A stretch of 24,778 nt of DNA from Colimorpha sp045639845 (GCA_045639845.1 JAZUDW010000062.1:1-24778), one strand, 5' to 3'. Positions 9,094-16,561 are shown, counted from the first letter of the stretch. Notes: generated by a model not told the origin, from the letters alone. A program made the numbers and translations.

Positions 9094-9157
9094 CCAACAG
9101 CCAAGATCCTTGAAACATCATCTTTGTGTAATACATTGATATTGTTCTATCGTCACA

Positions 9158-9640
9158 CTATTTTCTTTCAAATTTTATCGGTGTGCCTTTCTCGAAGATG
9201 CGAAACATCTCGGTGAGCTGGGAGCACTCGCCCTCCCTGTAGGTATCGAGCACCAGTTCGGGTATGTCGCCACGGATGCTGTAGATGTTTACGAACTGGT
9301 GACCAGCCACCATCAGCTTGCCGTCCAGCAACGATACTGGATAAAGCGTACCCTGCGAACGTATCGAGCCTAGGGCCACGATTCGACCCTCATCGTCAAG
9401 AGCAAAGAGGCTCGCCTCGATAGCTTCGAGGTCGGTCTTTTCGCTTTCACCGAAAGTCTCCTGCGACACAAGCAGTATCTTGCGGCCTCCCATCTCAGCG
9501 TAGGCAAATGCCGCCGACCTGCTGAAATGATCGCAAAAAGCCTCGAAGGCATCAGTGCTGTCTTCCGTTTGCTGTCTGTCGGTACAGGCCGTCATGGCCA
9601 ACAATGCCAACACGACATATAGGATCGTCAGTCTCTTCAT
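9158..9640 (-). CDS. predicted lipoprotein of unknown function
   Basis: 160 residues with a signal peptide and lipobox (MKRLTILYVVLALLAMTAC, lipidated C19). The mature domain looks like a single beta-rich sensor or propeller-blade-like fold (KILLVSQETFG, ASLFALDDEGRIVALGSIRSQGTLYPVSLLDGKLMVAG). I do not recognise the family. I used the ATG at 9640. An in-frame ATG at 9673 would put 11 residues before the signal peptide and is unlikely. The gene has its own terminator at 9050-9075 and no close partner; the DUF362 gene upstream ends at its own terminator. Confidence 0.8.
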   Translation of the reverse strand: MKRLTILYVVLALLAMTACTDRQQTEDSTDAFEAFCDHFSRSAAFAYAEMGGRKILLVSQETFGESEKTDLEAIEASLFALDDEGRIVALGSIRSQGTLYPVSLLDGKLMVAGHQFVNIYSIRGDIPELVLDTYREGECSQLTEMFRIFEKGTPIKFERK

Positions 9641-9853
9641 GGATTTTTCTCTATCGGATAATGTGTATATCAAAAAAAAAACTAATCATAGACAGGCACC
9701 GCCCAGTCTTGAATTGTAAACGTGGAAGTGAAGTTTTTATTATATCCCGTTGGGCCGACTATTTTCGCTTTTGCAAAAGCCGTGCCGAGTGATAATAAAT
9801 CTATTCGCATGCACCAACCAAGGCACGAAAGCACCGTATAGGAGGCAAGTACA

Positions 9854-9897
9854 ATAAAAAGAAAGTGCCATGCTCCCCATAGCAGAAGCACAGCACT
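9854..9897 (-). terminator. terminator of the DUF362 gene
   Basis: On the minus strand AGTGCTGTGCT (9887-9897) pairs with AGCATGGCACT (9864-9874): an 11-bp stem with two G-U pairs and a 12-nt loop. It is followed by TTTCTTTTTATTG. It starts 32 bp past the DUF362 stop. The rest of 9641-9929 shows no gene. Confidence 0.75.
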
Positions 9898-9929
9898 CGA
9901 TGAACAAAAAGGGAGTAAGCCTTTCCGTA

Positions 9930-10919
9930 CTAATCTACATAGATAAGCTTATACACCTTCGATCCAAGGCCAATCGTCTCAGCATAGTCAACAGTGTGGG
10001 TACCATGCAGTTTGGCGATACGCTCGTGGAGAGGAGCAGGATCGTTGTTCTCGTCGGCCTTCACATTGAAGAGAAGGTCCAAGCAAGCCTGATCCAAAGC
10101 CACAGGGTCTGTAGAAGCAAGGATGCCAATATCCTGAATCTTGGGATCTTCGGGCGAGCTGTCGCAGTCGCAATCCACCGACATATTGTTCATCACATTG
10201 ATATAAACGATCTTGCCATTGAAGTAGTTGTGAACAGCCTGAGCAGCAGCAGCCATACTCTCCAAGAAACCATCCTGATTGTCAACATGAGCCCAGAGCG
10301 AATCGGGGTCTTCGGTATAACCTGCCGTGTGGATATAAGTCTTTCCTGCAGTAGAAGCCACACCGATCGACTGGTTTTTGAGCACGCCACCAAAGCCGCC
10401 CATAGCATGGCCTTTGAAGTGAGCCAGACTGATCATATAGGTGTAGTTTTTGAGGTGCGAACCCACGATGTTGTACTTCATATGGCGGGTATCGGCCACA
10501 GGGATATGCATCGTATCCTCCTCGTCCATAATATCCACCTTGGCAATCTGGTCAAAGCCGTGAGCCTTGATCGTTTTCCAGTGGTCGGCGCTGTAGCGGC
10601 GCGAACCAGCATAGGCAGTATTGCACTCCACGATAGTGCCATTCACATGACCCACCAACTGGCCTATCAGTTCAGGTTTCAGATAGTTGTGGCCGCCCAG
10701 TTCTCCAGTGCTGATCTTCACAGCCACCTTGTCGTCGGTAACGGGAGTCACACCCATGGCATCGTAAATACGTACCAACGATTCGGGCGAAATCTCACGA
10801 GTCATATACACCACTACGGTGTCGTTGGTCTCAGGTTCAGCCTCGGGCTGATTGGACTGATGGCACGAAGCAAAAGAGAAAGCAGCCGCCATCATAAGAA
10901 ACAGATACTTGATTTTCAT
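9930..10919 (-). CDS. DUF362 domain lipoprotein
   Basis: 329 residues. The signal peptide MKIKYLFLMMAAAFSFASC places the lipidated Cys at 19. The DUF362 core follows, with the family motifs AHFKGHAMGGFGGVLKN (about 166-182) and VDCDCD (C250, C252) plus the closing pattern ASTDPVALDQACLDLL. Some family members carry 4Fe-4S ferredoxin modules and are thought to act in redox or metal chemistry. This one has only the CxC pair and no ferredoxin domain. It should be anchored on the periplasmic side or the outer membrane. I chose the ATG at 10919 because the signal peptide begins there. The frame stays open upstream to 11030 but only across the structured leader. Confidence 0.88.
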   Translation of the reverse strand: MKIKYLFLMMAAAFSFASCHQSNQPEAEPETNDTVVVYMTREISPESLVRIYDAMGVTPVTDDKVAVKISTGELGGHNYLKPELIGQLVGHVNGTIVECNTAYAGSRRYSADHWKTIKAHGFDQIAKVDIMDEEDTMHIPVADTRHMKYNIVGSHLKNYTYMISLAHFKGHAMGGFGGVLKNQSIGVASTAGKTYIHTAGYTEDPDSLWAHVDNQDGFLESMAAAAQAVHNYFNGKIVYINVMNNMSVDCDCDSSPEDPKIQDIGILASTDPVALDQACLDLLFNVKADENNDPAPLHERIAKLHGTHTVDYAETIGLGSKVYKLIYVD

Positions 10920-10974
10920 TTTTATTGTTGTTTTGTTTGCCTCAGATGATTGCAACGTTGGCATTGCGATGCCC

Positions 10975-11025
10975 CAGGCACCATGCCATCGACATACCGA
11001 CGTCGTGGTAGCGCCATGGAGCCTG
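10975..11025 (-). promoter_or_regulatory. leader hairpin upstream of the DUF362 gene
   Basis: Arms 10975-10985 (CAGGCACCATG) and 11015-11025 (CATGGAGCCTG) pair over 11 positions with one mismatch. The 29-nt loop contains a smaller CGAC/GTCG stem. The structure sits 56-106 nt before the start codon, within the 257-bp gap between manA and the DUF362 gene. It could be a leader regulatory element; no known riboswitch class is recognised. Confidence 0.4.
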
Positions 11026-11176
11026 CACACTCTTCGTCACAATATCATCCATTGGTTTGTTTTTAAATTATATTATCACCTACAAATAAACTAACCCCTT
11101 TTAGTACAGACTTACATACATTTCTTGCAACAAGCCCCTGCTGCACCGTGGCAGAAAAGGCACCGCGCAGGCTATT

Positions 11177-12268
11177 TTATAAATCTTCTTCGTCCAACTC
11201 CTCGTCGTCGAAGTTGCCATCCTCACCCATAAAGCGTACAGCCCAGTCCAGGTCGTTGGAGTGAAGATATTCGCCATGATACTGTTCGGGATCGATATAC
11301 ACCTCAAGCAGCTGTGCAGGACCCTGAGAGAAGAGATCCACTATCTCGGCAGTAGCAGGCACCAGAAGGCACTCGCCAGCATGGAGAGGCGTGATAGTAT
11401 CCATCGTCTTCACAGCAGCAATACCCTGCGTGCAGAGATATATCACAAACGAGTCGAGATCCGAGAAGTCCTTACGCATAGGTTTGGTAAGGGGAATAAG
11501 ATTGGTGGTAAAGTGGGGGCATTCCACCAAAGTATTTGTAGCATCAACTTGTTGATTATAATGCGATTTACCATCTTTCAACTCACTGAAGTCAATAGCC
11601 TTCATAGCCTCGGCAGTGTGGAGCTGACGCAGCTTGCCGTCGTCGCCCTTGCGGTTATAGTCATAGATACGGTAGGTGCAATCGCTACTTTGCTGTATCT
11701 CAGCCAGCAGCAATCCGCTTCCCAACGCATGCACACGGCCTGCAGGAATAAAGAACACATCGCCCGGCAGAGGATGTTCCACGTGTAGCAAACGCTCTAA
11801 TCCACCTATATTCAAAGCTTTCTGATATTCTTCGGGAGTTAAGTCGGTATTGAAACCATCAATTATCTCCGCACCCTCGTCGGCATCCATGATGTACCAC
11901 ATCTCCGTTTTGCCGAAATCCATACCGCGCTCGCGAGCCAGGTCATCGTCGGGGTGCACCTGAATAGAGAGCTTGTCGTTGGCGTCGATAATCTTCACCA
12001 GCAGCGGGAAATGATTGCCGAAACGGTTGTAGTTCTGCTCGCCAACCAACTCACCCATATATATTTCCAGCACTTCGTCGAGGGTATTTTCGGCCAAAAA
12101 GCCATTGGCGATCACCGACTCGTTGCCTTCCACAGCCGAAAGGGCCCACATCTCTCCGCAGTTGGGCAGCGGATCGTAGTCGAAGCCCAGTTGTTTGATC
12201 TTATTGCCGCCCCAAATCTTATTTTTGAACAGGGGCATGAATTTGAGGGGATAAAGATTGGTATCCAT
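11177..12268 (-). CDS. manA: mannose-6-phosphate isomerase, class I
   Basis: Zinc enzyme interconverting mannose 6-phosphate and fructose 6-phosphate in the cytoplasm. It supplies GDP-mannose/fucose precursors or feeds mannose into glycolysis. The cupin zinc ligands are visible: Q103 and H105 in SIQVHPDDD, E122 in KTEMWY and H180 in AGRVHALG. YRIYDYNR (R200) is also present. The 363-residue length matches the short bacterial type. The C-terminal end is very acidic (about DGNFDDEELDEEDL), which is not part of the catalytic fold. The thioredoxin-like gene ends 36 bp upstream, so the two are probably co-transcribed. Confidence 0.93.
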   Translation of the reverse strand: MDTNLYPLKFMPLFKNKIWGGNKIKQLGFDYDPLPNCGEMWALSAVEGNESVIANGFLAENTLDEVLEIYMGELVGEQNYNRFGNHFPLLVKIIDANDKLSIQVHPDDDLARERGMDFGKTEMWYIMDADEGAEIIDGFNTDLTPEEYQKALNIGGLERLLHVEHPLPGDVFFIPAGRVHALGSGLLLAEIQQSSDCTYRIYDYNRKGDDGKLRQLHTAEAMKAIDFSELKDGKSHYNQQVDATNTLVECPHFTTNLIPLTKPMRKDFSDLDSFVIYLCTQGIAAVKTMDTITPLHAGECLLVPATAEIVDLFSQGPAQLLEVYIDPEQYHGEYLHSNDLDWAVRFMGEDGNFDDEELDEEDL

Positions 12269-12304
12269 ATATGATAATCTTTGTTTTTAAATCGAAAAAG
12301 CACA

Positions 12305-13315
12305 TCATCGTCTGTTTGGGTTTCGCACAAACAGACTGTCGAAAAGATGGTTGAGTTCCCACACACGCACATCGCGACACACGATCACACCCTTGGGATC
12401 AACCACAAAGATGGAGGGCAGATACTCTATAGCCAGCGAGGTAGCCAGCGGGCTGTCCCACACAGCCTCTTCGCGATCAATATCGATAGCATGCACCAGT
12501 ATGGGATGACTATTGCTTTGATAGGGCAGCGCTGCCTCGTCGGCTTCCTGCGCCACCTGCTGGCAGTGGTGGCACCAAGTGGCACCGAAGCACAGCACAT
12601 GATACACATTGCCATACAAGAGCGAGGAGAAACTGAGGTCCGTGCCCAAAGTGTCGTGATAATGGAAATTGGGCATTTCACTTCCCTCTGAAGTCTTTGC
12701 CAGATTGCTGATACGCTGATCCAGCAGGCGGTAGTGGTAGGCGCTGAGAGCGTCGCTGTTCAGCATTCGGAACAGTACCTGCTGGCGAGCCAGGGGCGAC
12801 ATAATCAGATGCTTGTACATCAGCAGCGGTGCCCAAGGTTTGAAAGCATTCATTCTCACCTTGCTCTCCAGGCACAGCTGCACCTGTATGGGATCCGACG
12901 TCTCGTTGCAGGATTCGAGGGCATAGCGGTATTCTGTGGTAGCAAGTGACCCCACCACGAGCGACGACTGGGGTGCATCGACATTGAGCGTCACCGTCAT
13001 CACACCGCTTTCAAGAAAAAGACCCAGCGGGTGCGCCATGGCAGGATGACTGATCTCGGCATATATAGGGTTCAGCACCATCAGCGAATAGCGGAAGATA
13101 GCATTGTCGCGATCCGATGGCTTCACGGTTACAACCGAATCGATGGAATGGTACAGCGTGAGCGTAGGGCTCTCCTTGAGCTCCTTCGATGCCTTCACTC
13201 TCAACACCAGATTTTGAGCACACGCCATGCTGGCAGCCAGGCATAGCACCAGCATACAAGCCACCTTTGCACAACTTTGGCAGCGCCGCATCACAAAGGA
13301 GACCATTCTTTTCAT
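12305..13315 (-). CDS. exported thioredoxin-fold protein (TlpA/DUF4369-like)
   Basis: About 336 residues. A signal peptide with a basic n-region ends at ACA|QN (A33|Q34 with the start used). An N-terminal beta domain resembles the DUF4369 domain of Bacteroidetes TlpA-like proteins. A helical linker and a C-terminal thioredoxin fold (VYHVLCFGATWCHHCQQ, C248/C251; later IEYLPSIFVVDPKG with cis-Pro) follow. Family members reduce or exchange disulfides in the periplasm. The active site is CHHC rather than the usual CxPC, which should change the redox potential. Start choice is uncertain: ATGs at 13372, 13315, 13306 and 13291 are in frame, and I used 13315 (MKRMVSFV). Confidence 0.85.
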   Translation of the reverse strand: MKRMVSFVMRRCQSCAKVACMLVLCLAASMACAQNLVLRVKASKELKESPTLTLYHSIDSVVTVKPSDRDNAIFRYSLMVLNPIYAEISHPAMAHPLGLFLESGVMTVTLNVDAPQSSLVVGSLATTEYRYALESCNETSDPIQVQLCLESKVRMNAFKPWAPLLMYKHLIMSPLARQQVLFRMLNSDALSAYHYRLLDQRISNLAKTSEGSEMPNFHYHDTLGTDLSFSSLLYGNVYHVLCFGATWCHHCQQVAQEADEAALPYQSNSHPILVHAIDIDREEAVWDSPLATSLAIEYLPSIFVVDPKGVIVCRDVRVWELNHLFDSLFVRNPNRR

Positions 13316-13532
13316 CGATAGAGAGTGTATGCTAACCATTAAGAACAAAAAAGTGCCAATAGCCCTGCCCACTACAGCAAGTCAATCGGCATAAATACAA
13401 TCGTATCATCGTTACCAACCCTCGCCCCAGGCGTCCGTGCAGACGCCCTCCGAGAGCCAACACCGCACATGCTACCATCGTCCACAGACGGTGGCAGAAA
13501 GCATAGTGCACTACAACGACGGTGCAGTACTA
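13316..13532. other. 217-bp spacer with a GC-rich hairpin
   Basis: Between two minus-strand genes. It contains a 6-bp GGCGTC/GACGCC hairpin (13430-13447) without a clear T-run on either side. There are also weaker CACCGTC/GACGGTG complementarities between 13480 and 13525. The hairpin may end the small lipoprotein transcript. Confidence 0.4.
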
Positions 13533-13739
13533 TTAGTAAGTATGATAGGTGGAGCCGTTCTTCTTGTTATCGCCGTGCACCTTGTAGTTCTTATTAACCA
13601 CTTTGGACGACTTGGTCTTGTTGACATACATATTGCTGGACGACTTACACGAGGTGGTAGTACAGCACACACCCATCAAACCAGCTATTAACATGGCGAC
13701 AGAAAGCTTCTTTGCAACCTTTTTCATCTCATTCAACAT
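13533..13739 (-). CDS. small predicted lipoprotein
   Basis: 68 residues. A signal peptide (KKVAKKLSVAMLIAGLMGVC) is followed by TTTSC, with Cys31 as the lipidation site. The mature part of about 37 residues is very rich in Lys, Ser, Asn, Thr and Tyr. Small Bacteroidetes lipoproteins of this kind are common and mostly uncharacterised. ATGs at 13739 and 13727 are both possible. I prefer 13739 because an A/T-rich stretch lies directly before it. A minus-strand TATATTTG element at 13840-13847 could drive it. Confidence 0.7.
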   Translation of the reverse strand: MLNEMKKVAKKLSVAMLIAGLMGVCCTTTSCKSSSNMYVNKTKSSKVVNKNYKVHGDNKKNGSTYHTY

Positions 13740-13839
13740 TTTTATATTTCATTTATTACCAGCAAGGTTAAAAGCCATAGAGCGGCATTGGTCACCAACG
13801 CTGAGAAAGTACAAAGTAACGCATTTTTTTCGGATGTTG

Positions 13840-13847
13840 CAAATATA
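13840..13847 (-). promoter_or_regulatory. candidate -7 promoter element
   Basis: On the minus strand the bases read TATATTTG, a perfect match to the Bacteroidetes sigma -7 consensus TAnnTTTG, about 100 bp upstream of the small lipoprotein start. No clear -33 TTTG is present. Confidence 0.45.
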
Positions 13848-13882
13848 AATACTTTTTTTTTCGTGGTGTGGAATATTTTGTG

Positions 13883-13890
13883 TACTTTTG
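13883..13890 (+). promoter_or_regulatory. candidate -7 promoter element for the membrane protein/efp unit
   Basis: TACTTTTG matches TAnnTTTG exactly, 27 bp before the start codon at 13917. It is back to back with the opposite-strand element at 13840, so this is a divergent promoter region. The -33 position falls in a long T-run, without an exact TTTG. Confidence 0.5.
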
Positions 13891-13916
13891 CACTTTCAAA
13901 CCAGTGATGTAAAAGT

Positions 13917-14165
13917 ATGAAGAGAGATACAGCTGCCAAAATATACGAATGGGCCTCCTACGTGATGCTACTGGCTGCCACTGCCTTTTTTTTCATAGCA
14001 CGCGAACGTGTGTCTATCACATTGATTGTGCTCATGGTATCCATCTTTCTGCGTGCACTCATGTATCGCACCCGCTGCAAAGCCTACGAAGAGGAAAACA
14101 GCGACCTGAAACGCGATCTGCGACGCCTCACTGCCGTGCTGAAAGAGAAAGAAAAAAGTAAATAA
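13917..14165 (+). CDS. small two-helix membrane protein
   Basis: 82 residues with two hydrophobic helices (about 13-27 and 33-50) joined by the short basic turn ARERV. A charged helical tail (54-82, Glu/Lys/Arg-rich, ending KEKEKSK) probably forms a coiled coil in the cytoplasm. I recognise no family. It lies 31 bp before efp on the same strand with an A-rich spacer, so the two are likely co-transcribed. A TAnnTTTG element sits 27 bp upstream. Confidence 0.75.
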   Translation: MKRDTAAKIYEWASYVMLLAATAFFFIARERVSITLIVLMVSIFLRALMYRTRCKAYEEENSDLKRDLRRLTAVLKEKEKSK

Positions 14166-14196
14166 TAATATAAAAATAAAGTAAAATCTTATTCCT

Positions 14197-14763
14197 ATGG
14201 CAACAACCACCGATATTAAGAATGGTCTTTGCATCGAATTCAACCACGACATCTACACCATCGTAGAATTCCTTCATGTTAAACCTGGCAAAGGTGCTGC
14301 TTTCGTTCGCACCAAGATGCGCAGCGTAAAAACTGGCCGCGTGCTGGAAAACACCTTCCCCTCGGGTGCAAAAATCGACGTTGTTCGCGTTGAGCGACGC
14401 CCCTACACCTATCTCTACAAAGAAGGCGATCTCCACATGTTCATGCACACCGAGACCTACGAGCAGCTTGGCGTAGAAGAGTCTATCATCAACGCACCCC
14501 AGTTCCTCCGTCCCGACCAGTATGTTGAAATCACCGTTCATGCCGATACCGAGACTCCCCTTATCTGCGAGCTTCCTCCTTTCGTAGAGACCGTTGTTAC
14601 CTACACCGAACCTGGCTTCAAAGGCAACACCGCCACCAACGCTATGAAAGACGCTACCGTTGAACCTGGCGTACAGATCCGCGTGCCCCTCTTTATCGAA
14701 ACCGGCGAGCGTATCAAAGTAGATACCCGTACCAACGAATACTCTGAGCGTATCAAATCGTGA
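14197..14763 (+). CDS. efp: elongation factor P
   Basis: 188 residues of the three-domain tRNA-mimic factor that rescues ribosomes stalled on polyproline. The N-terminal KOW-like domain carries the modification loop HVKPGKGAAF with K32 at the tip. In other bacteria this position is modified by beta-lysylation, rhamnosylation or 5-aminopentanol addition. No modification enzyme is seen in the window. The family C terminus (GFKGNTATN, VPLFIETGERIKVDTRT) is intact. Codons are strongly C-ending, as expected of a highly expressed gene. A strong terminator follows at 14833. Confidence 0.97.
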   Translation: MATTTDIKNGLCIEFNHDIYTIVEFLHVKPGKGAAFVRTKMRSVKTGRVLENTFPSGAKIDVVRVERRPYTYLYKEGDLHMFMHTETYEQLGVEESIINAPQFLRPDQYVEITVHADTETPLICELPPFVETVVTYTEPGFKGNTATNAMKDATVEPGVQIRVPLFIETGERIKVDTRTNEYSERIKS

Positions 14764-14832
14764 TAGCATCACTACGACACTCGTTTTCCTTTCTTTAGAT
14801 TAGAGAAAACCACGTAGCTATTCATAACACAT

Positions 14833-14876
14833 GGAGCAACCGAGGCATCTAGTGCCTCTTTTGCTCCTTTGTTTTT
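14833..14876 (+). terminator. terminator after efp
   Basis: A two-tier hairpin: GGAGCAA/TTGCTCC (14833-14839 with 14861-14867) and inner GAGGCA/TGCCTC (14842-14847 with 14853-14858). It is followed by TTTGTTTTT. It lies 70 bp past the efp stop and ends the membrane-protein/efp transcript. Confidence 0.85.
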
Positions 14877-14912
14877 ACCACCCTTTATCTCTTCACCTCA
14901 TCTATCCGCCTC

Positions 14913-15914
14913 ATGAAGAAAAGTTTCCTCGCCCTCTGTATCGGCACCCTCATGCTCCTTGCAGCCTGCCACCATGCCGAGCAGAACAACACCACCGCTA
15001 CCCAAGGCACCAACTATGCCGCCGTAGATATACCCGCTTTCAATGCCGACTCGGCCTACGCCTTCACCGCCGCACAGCTGGACTTCGGATTCCGCGCACC
15101 TGGCCACAAAGGTCACGACCTCTGCGCCTCCTATCTGGAAAAAACCATGCGCCAATGGTGCGACACTGTGATCGTGCAACCCTTCAACACCACTCTCTGG
15201 AACGGACAGGCCGCCAAGGGCAAAAACATCATTGCCTCCATCAACCCCGCTGCCGACAAGCGTGTGCTCCTTGCCGCTCACTGGGACTCGCGCCTCTGGG
15301 CCGACCAAGACCCCGACAGCAACAACCACCGCAGCCCCATTATGGGTGCCAACGATGGTGCCAGTGGCGTAGGTGCACTCATGGAGATGGCTCGCGTGAT
15401 GTCGCAACAACGACCCTCCGTTGGCATCGACTTCATCTTCTTCGACCTCGAAGACCAAGGCACTCCATCGTGGGGCGACAACTACGACGACAACACCTGG
15501 TGCAAAGGCTCCCAACACTGGGCTCAGAACCCCCACCGCCCGTACTATAAGGCCGTGTATGGCGTGCTCTTCGACATGGTGGGCACCGACCATCCCCGCT
15601 TCACCAAGGAAGAGGTGTCGCGCCGCTTCGCCCCAGGCATCACCAAAAAGCTGTGGGAAGCCGCCGCTTCGATGGGCCACAGCAACGTATTTATCGATGA
15701 TGACACGCCTCCCATTCTCGACGACCACATGTATGTAAACCAGATCATGAACCTGCCCATGGCCGACATTGTGCAAAACAGCCCCGACCGCAGCTTCTAC
15801 GAGCATTGGCACACCGTTCGCGACGATATCAACTCTGTGAACCGCCAAAGCCTCAAGCTGGTGGCCGACGTGACCATGAAGGTGATCTATGCCGACTATC
15901 CTGCCCAACAGTAA
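14913..15914 (+). CDS. glutaminyl-peptide cyclotransferase (M28-fold), lipoprotein
   Basis: 333 residues. The signal peptide ends at the lipobox LLAAC (C19), so the protein is lipid-anchored on the periplasmic side. The M28-type alpha/beta fold has the glutaminyl cyclase pattern: AHWDSR (D125), GANDGASG (D148), FFDLEDQG (E180), DDH (about 270-272) and HWHTVRDD (H300). Together these form the single-zinc site D-E-H and the catalytic acids. The enzyme converts N-terminal Gln to pyroglutamate. In Bacteroidetes it acts on exported proteins whose signal peptide is cleaved just before Gln, and at least three such proteins are encoded in this window. It is followed after 15 bp by the Rieske-like gene. 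An aminopeptidase function is the alternative but fits less well. Confidence 0.9.
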   Translation: MKKSFLALCIGTLMLLAACHHAEQNNTTATQGTNYAAVDIPAFNADSAYAFTAAQLDFGFRAPGHKGHDLCASYLEKTMRQWCDTVIVQPFNTTLWNGQAAKGKNIIASINPAADKRVLLAAHWDSRLWADQDPDSNNHRSPIMGANDGASGVGALMEMARVMSQQRPSVGIDFIFFDLEDQGTPSWGDNYDDNTWCKGSQHWAQNPHRPYYKAVYGVLFDMVGTDHPRFTKEEVSRRFAPGITKKLWEAAASMGHSNVFIDDDTPPILDDHMYVNQIMNLPMADIVQNSPDRSFYEHWHTVRDDINSVNRQSLKLVADVTMKVIYADYPAQQ

Positions 15915-15929
15915 CAGCACCCCTCTCCT

Positions 15930-16379
15930 ATGAAGAAACAGCACCTCTCTCCCACCCTCGGCAGCCTACTGGCGGGTCTCGTAGTGGCCCTTGGCTTTAT
16001 GCTGACCACTTCGTGCGAGCCCAACAACTGCCACGTCACCATAGGCAAAGCTAACTTCAGCTGCAACCCCAATTCGGCAGCCTATCCGGGTCTTAACCAC
16101 GTAGGCGGCTACGAAGCCTTCACTGGCGGCCACCGCGGCATCATGGTGATACGCCTTTCGCAAACCGACTTCGTGGCCTTCGAGCGTACCTGCCCCTGCG
16201 ACAACAACTCGCGCGTAGAGGTATCGGCCGACTATGGCTACATGGTGCTGCAGTGTCCCACTTGCGGCAGCCTTTTCAGCGTGAACGATATGGGCTTCCC
16301 AATGACAGGATCGTCGGTCGAATGCCCGCTGCATCAATACAGCACCAACTATACCGGCGGCACACTCTACGTGTACTGA
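15930..16379 (+). CDS. Rieske-like lipoprotein with CxC/CxxC ligands
   Basis: 149 residues with a signal peptide and lipobox (LTTSC, C29). The mature domain has the Rieske layout. The first cluster loop is ERTCPCDN (C88, C90). The second, 18 residues on, is QCPTCGSLF (C109, C112). A later loop has ECPLHQY (C132, H135). Classical Rieske proteins use CxH and CxxH to hold a 2Fe-2S cluster. Here both histidines are Cys, so the site could be an all-Cys Fe-S centre or a structural zinc. Similar Bacteroidales proteins often read TCPY at the first loop. It lies 15 bp after the glutaminyl cyclase gene and ahead of a perfect hairpin terminator. Confidence 0.8.
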   Translation: MKKQHLSPTLGSLLAGLVVALGFMLTTSCEPNNCHVTIGKANFSCNPNSAAYPGLNHVGGYEAFTGGHRGIMVIRLSQTDFVAFERTCPCDNNSRVEVSADYGYMVLQCPTCGSLFSVNDMGFPMTGSSVECPLHQYSTNYTGGTLYVY

Positions 16380-16401
16380 CATCCCTACCCCTGCTGTCAA
16401 C

Positions 16402-16461
16402 AAGCGTTGCAAGGACCACGGCACTCTACAGCTTGCCCGTTTCTTGCAACGCTTTCTTTTT
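16402..16461 (+). terminator. terminator of the cyclase/Rieske-like unit
   Basis: A perfect 12-bp stem, AAGCGTTGCAAG (16402-16413) with CTTGCAACGCTT (16443-16454), and a 29-nt loop. It is followed by TCTTTTT. It begins 23 bp past the stop codon. Confidence 0.85.
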
Positions 16462-16496
16462 ACGCCCGCCCTCTCCAACCACCCCTTATATGGCGC

Positions 16497-16561
16497 CTAT
16501 CTCCACTGTTTCTCCACTCTGTCTCCACTGTTTCTCCACTAATAGCAGTGGAGACAGGGTG
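16497..16561. repeat. 22-bp tandem repeat with inverted copy
   Basis: Two adjacent 22-bp units (16497-16518 and 16519-16540) differ at one base. Each is made of two 11-bp half-units starting TCTCCACT, so the core recurs at 16500, 16511, 16522 and 16533. An inverted copy, CAGTGGAGACAG (16546-16557), pairs perfectly with 16519-16530. The stem extends to 16 bp (16515-16530 with 16546-16561) with one T-G. The 15-nt loop is the fourth repeat. Confidence 0.85.

Larger units (their letters stand above)
8769..9157. other. 389-bp gene-free region
   Basis: AT-rich spacer between two minus-strand genes. It holds a terminator (9050-9075) for the upstream lipoprotein gene and a long-range inverted repeat (8985-9093). 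The promoter of the 8768 gene must lie here, but I found no exact TAnnTTTG on the minus strand. No credible short reading frame is visible. Confidence 0.6.

Noticed and set aside
9870..10949. Long plus-strand open frame (about 360 codons)
   Set aside because: Antisense to the DUF362 gene, with His/Val/Ile-rich composition typical of a shadow frame. The same holds for long plus-strand frames over purB, murA and the PHP phosphatase gene.
14898..15944. Long minus-strand open frame over the glutaminyl cyclase gene
   Set aside because: The plus strand has a complete lipoprotein signal and all cyclase motifs. The minus frame has no recognisable features and reflects the C-ending codon bias.
16497..16561. 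22-bp repeats considered as a CRISPR remnant
   Set aside because: Units are directly adjacent with no spacers and no cas genes are present.
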